Shown: positions 26,376 through 35,426, counted from the first letter of the stretch. The stretch: 64,000 nt of DNA from Pseudomonadota bacterium (GCA_018241225.1 JAFEEG010000010.1:62001-126000); one strand, 5' to 3'. A program made the numbers and translations. Notes: generated by a model from the sequence alone, not told the origin.

Positions 26376-26804
26376 ATGACTACCGACAAGAAGCAAGAGC
26401 CGGCGAGCGACTACGACGCCGGCATGGTCAACCGCCGCCGCGTGCTGGGCGATGCCTGGGTCGACAAGTCCCTGGCAAACCGCAACAGCTTCAACAGCGA
26501 GTTCCAGGAACTCATCACGCGCCATGCGTGGAACGACATCTGGGGCCGCCCGGCCCTGGGCGACAAGACGCGCCGCTTCATGGTGCTGTCGATGCTGCTG
26601 GGCGTGAAGGCCTTCGAGGAGTTCGTGATGCACGTGCGTGCCGCGCTGGACGGCCCGTCCGAGTCGCGCCTGACGCCCGAGGACATCAAGGAGATCATCA
26701 TGATGTCGGCCATCTACGTGGGTGTGCCGGCCGCCAACCATGCCTTCGGCCTGGCCACGGCGGTGCTGAAGGAAAAAGGCCTGATCCCGGACGCTGCTTC
26801 GTGA
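26376..26804 (+). CDS. pcaC: 4-carboxymuconolactone decarboxylase
   Basis: 142 residues of the CMD/AhpD-like alpha-helical family. RRRVLGDAWVDKSLAN, WNDIWGRPALGDKTRRFM and the ending GVPAANHAFGLATAVLKEK are standard PcaC. The CxxC of AhpD is absent, as expected for the decarboxylase. It converts 4-carboxymuconolactone to 3-oxoadipate enol-lactone. Gene starts 12 bases after pcaB with AAGAGGAA, and its stop overlaps the GTG of the following permease. Confidence 0.94.
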   Translation: MTTDKKQEPASDYDAGMVNRRRVLGDAWVDKSLANRNSFNSEFQELITRHAWNDIWGRPALGDKTRRFMVLSMLLGVKAFEEFVMHVRAALDGPSESRLTPEDIKEIIMMSAIYVGVPAANHAFGLATAVLKEKGLIPDAAS

Positions 26805-28042
26805 CCCCTGCCACGGCGACGCCGATCGGCTTCGCGCTGCTACTGCCTCTGCTGCTGGCCGCGCAGCCGATGGCCACCGACAGCTATCTTTCGGCGCTGC
26901 CCGCCATTGCGGCCGAGCTGGGCTCGGCCAGCACCAGCCTGACCATGTTCGTGCTGGCCTTCGGCGTGGCGCAGATTCCGGTGGGCAGCCTGGCCGACCG
27001 CGTTGGCCGCCGGCCGGTGCTGCTGTGCGGCCTGGCCCTGTACGTGGTGGCGGCGCTGGCCGGCGCCCTGGCGCCCAGCGCCGCCCTGCTCGCCGGCGTT
27101 CGGGCGGTGCAGGGCATGGCCATGGCGGCGATTTTGGTGTGCTCGCGCGCCGCGGTGCGCGACCTGTACCCGGCGCACGAGGGCATGCATGTCATGGCGC
27201 GGGGCCTGACCGGCCTGGGCGTGGTCGCGCTCATTGCGCCGGTGCTGGGCGCCTTCATCGTGCAGTGGGCCGGCTGGCGCTGGGTGCTGGTGCTGATGGC
27301 CGTGTATGGCGTCGTGCTGCTGGCCATGTGCTGGCATTCCTTCGGCGAGACGCGCGTGCCGCAGCCGGCCGAGCTGCCAGGCGCCGCTGCGCAAGGCGGC
27401 GTGCGCGAGGTGTTCGCCAGCCGCAGCTTCCGGGTGTGGACCTGCCTGTCGGCCTCCACCTACGGCGGCATCTTCTGCTTCCTGTTGCTCTCGCCCATGG
27501 TCTACATCGGCTACCTCGGGCTGGAGCCGGCGCTGTACGGGTGGATTCCGTCCTTCGGCTCAGCCATCTACATCTGCAGCACCACCGCCTGCCGGCGCCT
27601 GCTGTACCGCTGGGGGCCGCTGCGCACCGTGCGCCTGGGCGCCATGCTCAGCATCAGCGGCGCATTGATCCAGGCGCTGGGTGCGTGGCAGCTGCCGCAC
27701 AGCGCCTGGCCGCTCATGCTCGGCCATGCCTTCTTCAGCATGGGCCACGGTATCCATCAACCCTGCGGGCAGGCGGGTGCCGTGGGCGACCTGCCACGGC
27801 TGGCCGGGCGCGCGGTATCGTGGTCCGGCTTCACCATGATGGCGGTGGCCTTCTGCGTGGGCCAGCTGGCCTCGCGCTTCATCGACGAGCGCTACAGCCA
27901 CGGTGCCTGGCCCATGGTTGTGCCCATGCTGGCCGCCGGCGGCGCCATCGTGCTCATCGCCTTCGCCTGGCTGCCGCGCGTGCTCGCGCATCAACAGCAG
28001 CAACAGCAGCAACAACAGACACTCAAGGAGAAATCGACATGA
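26801..28042 (+). CDS. MFS transporter, Bcr/CflA-like, inside the pca operon
   Basis: 413 residues with twelve predicted helices. QPMATDSYLSALPAIAAELG at the N-terminus and GSLADRVGRRPVLLCG after helix 2 are the Bcr/CflA drug-resistance branch signature. The GTG start at 26801 overlaps the pcaC stop, and the ATGA at the end overlaps pcaD. It probably exports a pathway intermediate or imports substrate. The protein ends in an unusual run of nine glutamines followed by TLKEKST. Confidence 0.85.
   Translation: MTPATATPIGFALLLPLLLAAQPMATDSYLSALPAIAAELGSASTSLTMFVLAFGVAQIPVGSLADRVGRRPVLLCGLALYVVAALAGALAPSAALLAGVRAVQGMAMAAILVCSRAAVRDLYPAHEGMHVMARGLTGLGVVALIAPVLGAFIVQWAGWRWVLVLMAVYGVVLLAMCWHSFGETRVPQPAELPGAAAQGGVREVFASRSFRVWTCLSASTYGGIFCFLLLSPMVYIGYLGLEPALYGWIPSFGSAIYICSTTACRRLLYRWGPLRTVRLGAMLSISGALIQALGAWQLPHSAWPLMLGHAFFSMGHGIHQPCGQAGAVGDLPRLAGRAVSWSGFTMMAVAFCVGQLASRFIDERYSHGAWPMVVPMLAAGGAIVLIAFAWLPRVLAHQQQQQQQQQTLKEKST
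27992..28018 (+). repeat. CAA/CAG tract encoding nine glutamines
   Basis: Nine consecutive CAA or CAG codons at the end of the MFS gene. The tract is imperfect (mixed codons), which should limit slippage. A change in its length would mostly affect the tail of the permease and, by frameshift, the overlap with pcaD. Confidence 0.9.
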
Positions 28043-28800
28043 TCCACCTCAACTTCGTGCGCGAAGGGCAGGGCCCCGTGGTGGTGCTCAGCCATGCGCT
28101 GGGCTGCGACCTGCACATGTGGGATGGCGTGGCCGAACTGCTGGCGCGCGACTTCACCGTGCTGCGCTACGACCACCGCAACCACGGCCGCTCCGACGTG
28201 GTGGCCGGCGCGCTCACCATGCAGACGCTGGCGCAGGACGCGGCCGACCTCATCGCACGCGAGTCGGCCGGTGCGCCGGTGCACTTCGTGGGCCTGTCGA
28301 TGGGGGGCATGACCGCCCAGGCGCTGGCACTGAGCCACCCGCAGTTGCTGCGCAGCGTGGTCATTGCCAATTCGGCCAGCTACTACCCCGACCGCGCACC
28401 GTGGCAGGCGCGCGTTGAGACGGTGCAGGCCCAGGGCATCGCGGCCATTGCCACGGGCGCCGTGGCGCGCTGGCTCACGCCGGAATTCGCAGCCACCGCC
28501 GACGGCGCCGCGTTGGCGCGAAAGCTGCACGACACCCTGGTGGCCACTGATGCGCAGGGCTACATCGCCGCCTGCCAGGGCGTGGCCGCCATCGACTTCC
28601 GCCAGAGCAACAGGAAGATCGCCCGCCCCACGCTGGTGATTGCCGGCGCGCGCGACGAGGCCACGCCGCCGGCCATGTCGCAGGAGATGGTCGCTGCCAT
28701 TCCCGGCGCCAAGCTGGCGTCCGTCGATGCAGCGCACCTGAGCGCCGTGGAGCGGCCAGCCGATTTCGCGAAGGTGCTCAAGGAGTTCTTCGCTTCCTAG
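28039..28800 (+). CDS. pcaD: 3-oxoadipate enol-lactonase
   Basis: 253 residues, alpha/beta hydrolase. Oxyanion-side SHALGCDLHMW at 18-28, YDHRNHGRSD at 44-53, nucleophile S87 in GLSMGG, and AAHLSAVERP with the catalytic histidine near the end. This set is characteristic of PcaD. It hydrolyses 3-oxoadipate enol-lactone to 3-oxoadipate, finishing the protocatechuate branch. Overlap with the permease stop implies coupled translation. No 3-oxoadipate CoA-transferase or thiolase gene follows. Confidence 0.92.
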   Translation: MIHLNFVREGQGPVVVLSHALGCDLHMWDGVAELLARDFTVLRYDHRNHGRSDVVAGALTMQTLAQDAADLIARESAGAPVHFVGLSMGGMTAQALALSHPQLLRSVVIANSASYYPDRAPWQARVETVQAQGIAAIATGAVARWLTPEFAATADGAALARKLHDTLVATDAQGYIAACQGVAAIDFRQSNRKIARPTLVIAGARDEATPPAMSQEMVAAIPGAKLASVDAAHLSAVERPADFAKVLKEFFAS

Positions 28801-28809
28801 AATGGCGCG

Positions 28810-29430
28810 ATGCACATCGCCATCCTGACCTTCGACGGCTTCAACGAACTCGATTCGCTCATCGCCCTCGGTGTGCTCAACCGGATCAAGAAGCCAGGTT
28901 GGCGCGTCAGCCTGTGCTGCCCCGAGCCGGAGGTCACATCCATGAACGGCGTGACGGTGCGCGCGCAGAGTCGGCTGGAAGAAGCGGCCAGCGCGGACGC
29001 GGTCATTGTCGGCAGCGGCATCAAGACGCGCGAGGTGGTGGAGTCTGCACAGCTCATGGGGCGACTGACGCTCGAGCCGAGCCGGCAGCTCATTGCCGCG
29101 CAGTGTTCGGGCACCCTGATCCTGGCCAGACTCGGCCTGCTGGGCAGCGTGCCCGCCTGCACCGACCTCACGACCAGGCCGTGGGTGCAGGAAGCCGGTG
29201 TCGAGGTGCTCAACCAACCCTTTTTCGCGCATGGGAACGTGGCCACGGCGGGCGGCTGCTTGGCCTCGCCCTACCTGGCCGCCTGGGTCATCGCGCGCAC
29301 CGAGGGCGTCGACGCGGCCGCCTCGGCGCTGCACTACGTCGCGCCGGTGGGCGAGAAGGACGCCTACGTGACCAACGCGCTGGCCCACATCTCGCCCTAC
29401 CTGCCGGCTCGAGGGGCGGCTACACAATAA
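28810..29430 (+). CDS. DJ-1/PfpI-family protein
   Basis: 206 residues, flavodoxin-like class I glutamine amidotransferase-type fold. It starts HIAILTFDGFNELDSLIALG, and the nucleophile-elbow cysteine is C99 in AAQCSGTLILA. The Glu expected near residue 15 (NELD) is present. Families of this type include chaperones, glyoxalases, isonitrile hydratases and the sensing half of AraC regulators. There is no DNA-binding domain here. The gene is 9 bases after pcaD, so it may be co-transcribed, but its role is unknown. Confidence 0.8.
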   Translation: MHIAILTFDGFNELDSLIALGVLNRIKKPGWRVSLCCPEPEVTSMNGVTVRAQSRLEEAASADAVIVGSGIKTREVVESAQLMGRLTLEPSRQLIAAQCSGTLILARLGLLGSVPACTDLTTRPWVQEAGVEVLNQPFFAHGNVATAGGCLASPYLAAWVIARTEGVDAAASALHYVAPVGEKDAYVTNALAHISPYLPARGAATQ

Positions 29431-29494
29431 AACAATCACAAGACGAAAGACCGTGCACTGGTCGCGCCCGCCCGGCGGGGCGAGAATGCGCGGC

Positions 29495-30187
29495 ATGAGC
29501 ACCCACAACCCCACCCCCCAGCAGCTGCGCATCGACTTCGTCTCCGACGTTTCCTGTCCGTGGTGCGCGGTCGGCCTGGGCTCGCTCGAGCAGGCGCTGG
29601 AGCGCGTGTCGCCCGACATCGAGGTCGAGCTGCACTTCCAGCCCTTCGAGCTCAACCCCGACATGCCGCGCGAAGGGCAGGATTCGGTCGAGCACCTGGT
29701 CGAGAAATACGGCATCAGCGAAGACCAGGTGCGCGCCAACGGCGAGCGCATCCGCGAACGGGGTGCGAAAGTGGGCTTCGATTTCAGCCTGGATCGCCGC
29801 AAGCGCGTGTGGAACACCTTCGATGCGCATCGCCTGCTGCACTGGGCCGAGCTGGAAGACGTGGCCAAGCAACGCCAGTTGAAGAAGGCGCTGTTCAAGG
29901 CCTATTTCACCGACGGTCTCAACCCCTCGGACGCCGACCTGCTGATCCGCCTGGCGGGTGAGGCGGGCCTGGACACGGCGCGTGCCCGCGAGATCCTGGC
30001 CGGCGACGCCTATGCCGCCGAGACGCGGGCGCGCGAGCACATGTACACCGGCGCCGGCATCCATTCGGTGCCGGCCATCATCATCGACAACAAGCACCTC
30101 ATCTCGGGCGGGCAGCCGGCCGAGATCTTCGAGCGGGCGCTGCGGCAGATCGCGGGTGCCGCGCCGCAGCAGACAGCGCAGGCCTGA
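29495..30187 (+). CDS. DsbA-family oxidoreductase, FrnE type
   Basis: 230 residues. After a short N-terminal strand the redox motif CPWC (C21-C24) appears in SDVSCPWCAVGLGSLEQAL. A helical insertion follows, and late GIHSVPAIIIDNKH gives the cis-proline block. There is no signal peptide, so the enzyme acts in the cytoplasm, as FrnE-type proteins do. Homologues are 2-hydroxychromene-2-carboxylate-isomerase-like and linked to oxidative stress. The nitronate monooxygenase gene follows after four bases. Confidence 0.9.
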   Translation: MSTHNPTPQQLRIDFVSDVSCPWCAVGLGSLEQALERVSPDIEVELHFQPFELNPDMPREGQDSVEHLVEKYGISEDQVRANGERIRERGAKVGFDFSLDRRKRVWNTFDAHRLLHWAELEDVAKQRQLKKALFKAYFTDGLNPSDADLLIRLAGEAGLDTARAREILAGDAYAAETRAREHMYTGAGIHSVPAIIIDNKHLISGGQPAEIFERALRQIAGAAPQQTAQA

Positions 30188-30191
30188 CGCC

Positions 30192-31253
30192 ATGACCGCC
30201 AGCACCATCGCACAACTGCTGGGTACCGAGCTGCCGCTCATCCAGGCCCCCATGGCCGGGGCGCAGGGCAGTGCCATGGCCATTGCCGTGAGCAACGCGG
30301 GCGCGCTGGGCTCGCTGCCGTGCGCCATGCTGGCGCCCGATGCCATCCGCGCCGAGATCGAGGCAATTCGCAACGCGGTCGGCAGCAAGCCCTACAACGT
30401 CAACTTCTTCTGCCACCACACGCCGACGCCGGATGCGGCGCGCGAAGAAGCGTGGCGCAAGGCGCTGGCGCCGTACTACAGCGAATTCGGCATCGACCCC
30501 GCGAACATTCCCGCGGGCGCCGGGCGCAACCCCTTCAGCGATGCTGCGGCGGATGTGCTGGAGGCCTTCAAGCCGCCGGTGGTGAGCTTTCATTTCGGCC
30601 TGCCGTCCGAGGCCCTGCTGGCGCGCGTGCGCGGCTGGAGCGCCAAGATACTGAGTTCGGCCACCACGGTGGAAGAGGCGCAATGGCTGGCGGCGCGCGG
30701 CGTCGACGCCGTGATTGCGCAGGGCCTGGAGGCCGGCGGGCACCGCGGCCACTTCCTCTCGCACGACCTGAGCCGGCAGGTGGGCACCTTCGCGCTGCTG
30801 CCCCTGGTGGTCAAGGCGGTGAAGGTTCCGGTCATCGCGGCGGGCGGCATCGTGGATGCGGCCAGTGCGCGCGCGGCCATGGCCATGGGTGCGGCGGGCG
30901 TACAGGTGGGCACCTCCTACCTGCTGTGCCCCGAGGCGACCATCAGCGGCGTGCACCGCGCGGCCCTGTCGGGCAACGAAGAGGCGCGCCGGCATACGGC
31001 GCTGACCAACCTGTTCACCGGGCGGCCGGCGCGCGGCATCATGAACCGCGTGATGCGCGAGCTGGGCCCCTTGAGCGCCACGCCGCCGGAGTTTCCCCTG
31101 GCCACGGCTGCCATCGCGCCGCTGCGCGCCAAGGCCGAAGGCCAGGGTACCGGCGATTTTTCTCCCTTGTGGTCGGGCCAGAACGCCAGCGGCTGCAAGC
31201 CCATCGGCGCCGCCGAGCTGACGCGCGAGATCGCCGCCGGCCTGCGCGCCTGA
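30192..31253 (+). CDS. Nitronate monooxygenase (2-nitropropane dioxygenase-like)
   Basis: 353 residues, FMN-dependent TIM barrel. IQAPMAGAQGSAMAIAVSN at the N-terminus, QGLEAGGHRGHF with the catalytic-type histidine, VIAAGGIVDAASARAAMAMG and GVQVGTSYLLCPEA form the NPD signature blocks. It oxidises propionate-3-nitronate or other nitronates to carbonyl compound and nitrite. It is probably co-transcribed with the DsbA gene. Members of the family with other substrates (quinone reductases) exist, so substrate is inferred. Confidence 0.9.
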   Translation: MTASTIAQLLGTELPLIQAPMAGAQGSAMAIAVSNAGALGSLPCAMLAPDAIRAEIEAIRNAVGSKPYNVNFFCHHTPTPDAAREEAWRKALAPYYSEFGIDPANIPAGAGRNPFSDAAADVLEAFKPPVVSFHFGLPSEALLARVRGWSAKILSSATTVEEAQWLAARGVDAVIAQGLEAGGHRGHFLSHDLSRQVGTFALLPLVVKAVKVPVIAAGGIVDAASARAAMAMGAAGVQVGTSYLLCPEATISGVHRAALSGNEEARRHTALTNLFTGRPARGIMNRVMRELGPLSATPPEFPLATAAIAPLRAKAEGQGTGDFSPLWSGQNASGCKPIGAAELTREIAAGLRA

Positions 31254-31296
31254 CGAGCAAGACAAGCAACTGAAGAAGAGAAAGGACTCCCCAGAC

Positions 31297-32199
31297 ATGG
31301 CTGAGCGCGAGGACCCGCGAGAATTCAGACCCGTTCGTGAATCGTCCGTGTGGACGGCCGTCATCCTGGTGGTGGTGCTGCTGGGCGCCGGTGCCTTGTG
31401 GTGGCGCTGGTCGCAGACACAGGCACCCACCGTGCCTGCGGCCGCAACCACGCCGCAGGACACAGCGTCCGCGCCGGCCGACGTGCCTGCGCCGCCGCCC
31501 CAGCCCGAGGCCAGCGCGCCGCAGAACCCGGTAGAGACGCCGCCCGACGCGTCGCTGCCGCAACTGTCCGATTCCGACGCGAGAGTGACCAGCGCGCTCA
31601 ACGAGCTGCTGGGCCGCAAGAACGTCGGCACCTTCCTGAATGTGGATGGTTTCGTGCGCCGTTTCGTCGCCACCGTGGACAACCTGCCGCGCGAGCATGC
31701 GCCTTCGCGCATGTGGCCGGCGCAGCCCGCGGGCCAGCGCTTTGCCACCAGCGGCAGCGGCGAGCAGACCACCATTGCCCTGGACAACGCGCAGCGCTAC
31801 ACGCCCATGGTGCTGATGGCCGAGCAGGTGGACCCGGCCGCGGCGGCCGGCGTTTACTTCAAGCTCTATCCGCTGTTCCAGCAGGCCTTCGAAGAGCTGG
31901 GCTACCCCGGCAAGTACTTCAACGACCGCCTGGTGGCCGTCATCGACCACCTGCTGGCCGCGCCCGAGCCCGAAGGCCCGGTGCGGGTCAAGATGGTCGA
32001 GATCAAGAGCGACACCCCCGTGACCCGGCCCTGGGTGCATTACGAGTACGCCGACCCGCAGCTCGAAGCGATGTCTGCCGGCCAGAAGATCATGGTGCGT
32101 GTGGGCCTGGTCAACGAGCGCCGCCTCAAGGCCAAGCTCAAGGCATTCCGCGCGCAGCTTGTGGCGGGCGGCGCCGCCGTTTCGCAGCAGAAGAAGTAG
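31297..32199 (+). CDS. DUF3014 membrane-anchored protein
   Basis: 300 residues. Short cytoplasmic start, one membrane helix (about 19-38, WTAVILVVVLLGAGALWW), a Pro/Ala-rich linker to about 90, then the DUF3014 domain with LGRKNVGTFLNVDGFVRRFV, RYTPMVLMAEQVDP, and LYPLFQQAFEELGYPGKYFN. Function unknown. The orientation of the single helix places the domain in the periplasm. Good ribosome site GAAAGGA upstream. Confidence 0.88.
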   Translation: MAEREDPREFRPVRESSVWTAVILVVVLLGAGALWWRWSQTQAPTVPAAATTPQDTASAPADVPAPPPQPEASAPQNPVETPPDASLPQLSDSDARVTSALNELLGRKNVGTFLNVDGFVRRFVATVDNLPREHAPSRMWPAQPAGQRFATSGSGEQTTIALDNAQRYTPMVLMAEQVDPAAAAGVYFKLYPLFQQAFEELGYPGKYFNDRLVAVIDHLLAAPEPEGPVRVKMVEIKSDTPVTRPWVHYEYADPQLEAMSAGQKIMVRVGLVNERRLKAKLKAFRAQLVAGGAAVSQQKK

Positions 32200-32242
32200 G
32201 GCGGGGGCGTAGGGGTCTTCAGGCCCTCAAGCCTTCATGCCT

Positions 32243-33307
32243 TCATGCCGCCGTGAAGCGCAGGCGCGTGGCGCCGGCCGCAGTCGGCGCGGCTTCCATG
32301 TGGCCGATGTGCGCGGCCTGCTCGAAGCCTGCCTGCGCGAACGCGCCCAGCACCGCATCCACCGCATCGGGCGCGCAGCTCACCAGCAGGCCGCCGCTGG
32401 TCTGCGGGTCGGACACCATGGCGCGCTGCCAGTCGGCCGCGCCGGCGGGCCAGTCGATCTCGTTGCCGTAGCCGCTCCAGTTGCGTGCAGACGCGCCGGT
32501 GGCCATGCCCTGCGCCGCGAAGCCCGTGGCCGCCTCGATGAGCGGCAGCTTGCCCAGCGCCACCTCGGCCGACAGCTTGGCACCGCGGCACATCTCCAGC
32601 AGGTGGCCGGCCAGGCCAAAGCCGGTGACGTCGGTCATGCCGTGCACCGCATCCATCTGCGCCAGCTGGCTACCCACCTTGTTCAGGTGGGTGGTGTGGC
32701 GAAGCATCTGCGCATAGCCGTCGGCGCCCAGCACGCCCTTCTTGAGGGCGGCCGAGAGAATGCCCACGCCCAGCGGCTTGCCCAGCACCAGCGCATCGCC
32801 GGCCTTCGCATCGGAGTTGCGCCGAACGCGCGACGGGTGCACCAGGCCCAGGCCGACCAGGCCGTAGATGGGCTCCAGCACGTCGATGCTGTGGCCGCCC
32901 GCAATCGGAATTCCCGCTTCGCGGCAGATGCTGGCGCCGCCTTCGAGCACGCGGCCGATCACTTCCGGCGGCAGCTTGGCGATGGGCATGCCCACCAGCG
33001 CCAGCGCCAGGATGGGCGTGCCGCCCATGGCGTAGATGTCCGACAGCGCGTTGGTGGCGGCAATGCGGCCGAAGTCGTAGGGGTCGTCGACGATGGGCGT
33101 GAAGAAATCGGTGGTGGCCACCAGCGCCTGCTCGTCGTTGAGCTGGTAGACGGCCGCGTCGTCGGCGGTCTCGGTGCCCACCAGCAATTGGGGCGGCACC
33201 AGGCCTTGCGGGGCGCGTGCCAGAATCTCCGAGAGCAGCCCGGGGGCGATCTTGCAGCCGCAGCCGCCGCCATGCGAGAAAGATGTGAGAGCGATGGAAT
33301 CCGTCAT
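32243..33307 (-). CDS. selD: Selenide, water dikinase (selenophosphate synthetase)
   Basis: 354 residues. It makes selenophosphate from selenide and ATP. The glycine-rich N-terminus HGGGCGCK has the catalytic cysteine C16 and lysine K19, matching Cys17/Lys20 of the E. coli enzyme, so this is a Cys form and not a selenoprotein. Later blocks: ATTDFFTPIVDDPYDFGRIA, NALSDIYAMGG and ITDVTGFGLAGH in its MTDVTGFGLAGH form. It is divergent from mnmH, the enzyme that uses selenophosphate, with 69 bases between the two starts. Confidence 0.96.
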   Translation of the reverse strand: MTDSIALTSFSHGGGCGCKIAPGLLSEILARAPQGLVPPQLLVGTETADDAAVYQLNDEQALVATTDFFTPIVDDPYDFGRIAATNALSDIYAMGGTPILALALVGMPIAKLPPEVIGRVLEGGASICREAGIPIAGGHSIDVLEPIYGLVGLGLVHPSRVRRNSDAKAGDALVLGKPLGVGILSAALKKGVLGADGYAQMLRHTTHLNKVGSQLAQMDAVHGMTDVTGFGLAGHLLEMCRGAKLSAEVALGKLPLIEAATGFAAQGMATGASARNWSGYGNEIDWPAGAADWQRAMVSDPQTSGGLLVSCAPDAVDAVLGAFAQAGFEQAAHIGHMEAAPTAAGATRLRFTAA

Positions 33308-33376
33308 GACAGTTGGGCAGGCCCGCGTTTCAGTGGGCTTCAATTTTGCAATGGATAGCCGCGAAGGTGCGCCGGT

Positions 33377-34426
33377 ATGAGCCATAACACACCCGTGCGA
33401 GTGGCCGACATGCAGGCCTTCGACACCCTGATCGACGCCCGCTCGCCCGCCGAATTCGCGCTGGACCACGTGCCCGGCGCCATCAACTGCCCCGTGCTCG
33501 ACGACGAGGAGCGCCGCATTGTCGGCACGCTGTACAAGCAGCAGGGCGCCTTCGAGGCGCGGCGCGTGGGCGGCGCCATGGTGGCGGCCAACCTGGCGCG
33601 GCACCTGCGCGAGCGCTTTGCCGACCAGCCCGCCAACTGGAAGCCGCTGGTGTATTGCTGGCGCGGCGGCCTGCGCAGCGGCTCCATGGTGACCTGGCTG
33701 CGCCTGGTGGGCTGGGACGCGCAGCAGCTGGCCGGCGGCTACAAGAGCTTTCGGCGCCACGTCATCTCGCAGCTGGACGCGTTGTGCCCGCAGCTGAACC
33801 TGCACGTGATCTGCGGCGCCACCGGCAGCGCCAAGACGCGCGTGCTGCAGGCGCTGGCGGCGCAGGGCGAGCAGGTGCTCGACCTGGAAGACATGGCCTG
33901 CCACAAGGGCTCGCTGCTGGGCAGCCTGCCGGGTGTGCCGCAGCCTTCGCAAAAGAGCTTCGAGACCGGCATCGCCACGGCGCTGGGGGGCTTCGACCTG
34001 GCGCGCCCCATCTACGTGGAAGGCGAGAGCCCGCGCATCGGCAAGCTATCGCTGCCGCTGTCGCTGGTGGCGCGCATGCGCGAGTCGCCCCACGTGATTG
34101 AAGTGGCCGCCACGCACGAGGCGCGCCTGGACTACCTGCTGCGCGACTACGTGTACCTGGGCGACGACCGCGAAGCCCTGGCCACGCAGCTGGGGCGCCT
34201 CAAGGAACTGCAGGGCAAGGAGACGGTGGCACGCTGGCAGCAATGGGCGCTGGCCGGTGAGCTGGCGCCGCTGTTCGCCGAGCTGATGTCGCTGCACTAC
34301 GACCCGCACTACGAGCGCTCGCAGGAGCGCCACTTTCGCAGTTGGGGCCAGCGGCGCAGCGTGCAGGCGCAGGTGCTGGACGAGGCGGGCATCGAGGCGC
34401 TGGCGCGGGAGATTGCGCCTCGCTAG
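33377..34426 (+). CDS. mnmH: tRNA 2-selenouridine synthase
   Basis: 349 residues: an N-terminal rhodanese domain with active cysteine C94 in VYCWRGGLRSG and a C-terminal P-loop domain with GATGSAKT at 147-154. Also called SelU or YbbB. It replaces sulfur by selenium in 2-thiouridine at the wobble position of tRNAs for Lys, Glu and Gln, using selenophosphate. Pairing with selD is the classical arrangement. selA, selB and selC are not visible here. Confidence 0.95.
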   Translation: MSHNTPVRVADMQAFDTLIDARSPAEFALDHVPGAINCPVLDDEERRIVGTLYKQQGAFEARRVGGAMVAANLARHLRERFADQPANWKPLVYCWRGGLRSGSMVTWLRLVGWDAQQLAGGYKSFRRHVISQLDALCPQLNLHVICGATGSAKTRVLQALAAQGEQVLDLEDMACHKGSLLGSLPGVPQPSQKSFETGIATALGGFDLARPIYVEGESPRIGKLSLPLSLVARMRESPHVIEVAATHEARLDYLLRDYVYLGDDREALATQLGRLKELQGKETVARWQQWALAGELAPLFAELMSLHYDPHYERSQERHFRSWGQRRSVQAQVLDEAGIEALAREIAPR

Positions 34427-34441
34427 CCCGACCCTCGCGCC

Positions 34442-35353
34442 TCAGCCCGCGTCGCCCAGGTTCGCCTTGAAGAAATCCATCGTGCGCGACCACGCCAGCT
34501 TGGCGGCCGTGGGGTCGTAGCGCGGTGTGGTGTCGTTGTTGAAGCCGTGCTGCGTGCCCGGGTAGCGGTAGGCCGTGAAGCGCACGCCGGCCGCCTTCAG
34601 CGCGGCCTCGTACGCAGGCCAGGCGGCGTTGATGCGCTCGTCCACATCGGCCTGCTGCACCAGCAGCGGAATCTTGACCTTGGCCGCTTCGGCAGGGTCG
34701 GGCGTGTTGCCGTAGAAGGGTACGCCGGCGATCAACTCGGGCGAGCGCAGTGACAACTGGTGCACCATGCCGCCGCCCCAGCAAAAGCCCACGGCGCCGA
34801 TCCTGCCGCTGGTGTCGGGGCGCGCCTTGAGCCAGTCGAGCGCGGCCACGAAGTCTTCGCGCGCCTTGGCCTGGTCGAGCTTGGCAAACGCCGCACGTGC
34901 GTCGTCCTCGTTGCCGGGGTAGCCGCCCAGCGGCGTGAGCGCGTCTGGCGCAAAAGCCATGTAGCCGTCCAGTGCCAGGCGGCGCGCAATGTCCTCGATG
35001 TGCGGGTTCAGCCCGCGGTTTTCATGAATGACCAGCACCGTGGGCAGCTTGCGCGTGCCGGCGTTGGCAGGGCGCACGAGGTAGCCCTTCATGGTGCCGT
35101 TGCCGTGCGGCGAAGGGTAGCTGGCGCGGTCGATCTTCAGCCGTGAATCGTCCGCGGGCACCTGCTGGCCGGCCGCGAAGTTGGGGCTGAGCGCGGCCAG
35201 CAGCCCCGCGGCCGTCATGCCCGCCTTGGCGAACTTCTGGGCGCCGGCGAGAAATCCGCGCCGGTCCAGGTTGCCGTGCACGTAGGCATCGAACAGCACA
35301 AGCAGTTCCTGGTCGAAATCGGCGGCGGTAAGGCGTTGCGCGGGCTGCTGCAT
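34442..35353 (-). CDS. Dienelactone hydrolase family protein, probably Tat-exported
   Basis: 303 residues. The N-terminal part contains DRRGFLAGAQKFAKAGMTAA, a twin-arginine-type signal preceded by about 30 residues, as in YghX-like proteins. The hydrolase domain has VIHENRGLNPHIEDIARR, the nucleophile cysteine in GFCWGGGM and TQHGFNNDTTPRY with the catalytic histidine. The ATG at 35353 has AGGAG ten bases upstream. The frame also opens 17 codons earlier without ribosome site. Substrate unknown. Confidence 0.88.
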   Translation of the reverse strand: MQQPAQRLTAADFDQELLVLFDAYVHGNLDRRGFLAGAQKFAKAGMTAAGLLAALSPNFAAGQQVPADDSRLKIDRASYPSPHGNGTMKGYLVRPANAGTRKLPTVLVIHENRGLNPHIEDIARRLALDGYMAFAPDALTPLGGYPGNEDDARAAFAKLDQAKAREDFVAALDWLKARPDTSGRIGAVGFCWGGGMVHQLSLRSPELIAGVPFYGNTPDPAEAAKVKIPLLVQQADVDERINAAWPAYEAALKAAGVRFTAYRYPGTQHGFNNDTTPRYDPTAAKLAWSRTMDFFKANLGDAG

Positions 35354-35426
35354 GGGAGGCACTCCTGTGGTTTGGCAGGGTTGGAGGAAGTCTGCAGACC
35401 GCAATCGTCACATGCAAGTGACATCC

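Noticed and set aside
33255..33275. Possible selenocysteine codon in selD
   Set aside because: The catalytic position is a normal cysteine codon in HGGGCGCK, with no in-frame TGA.
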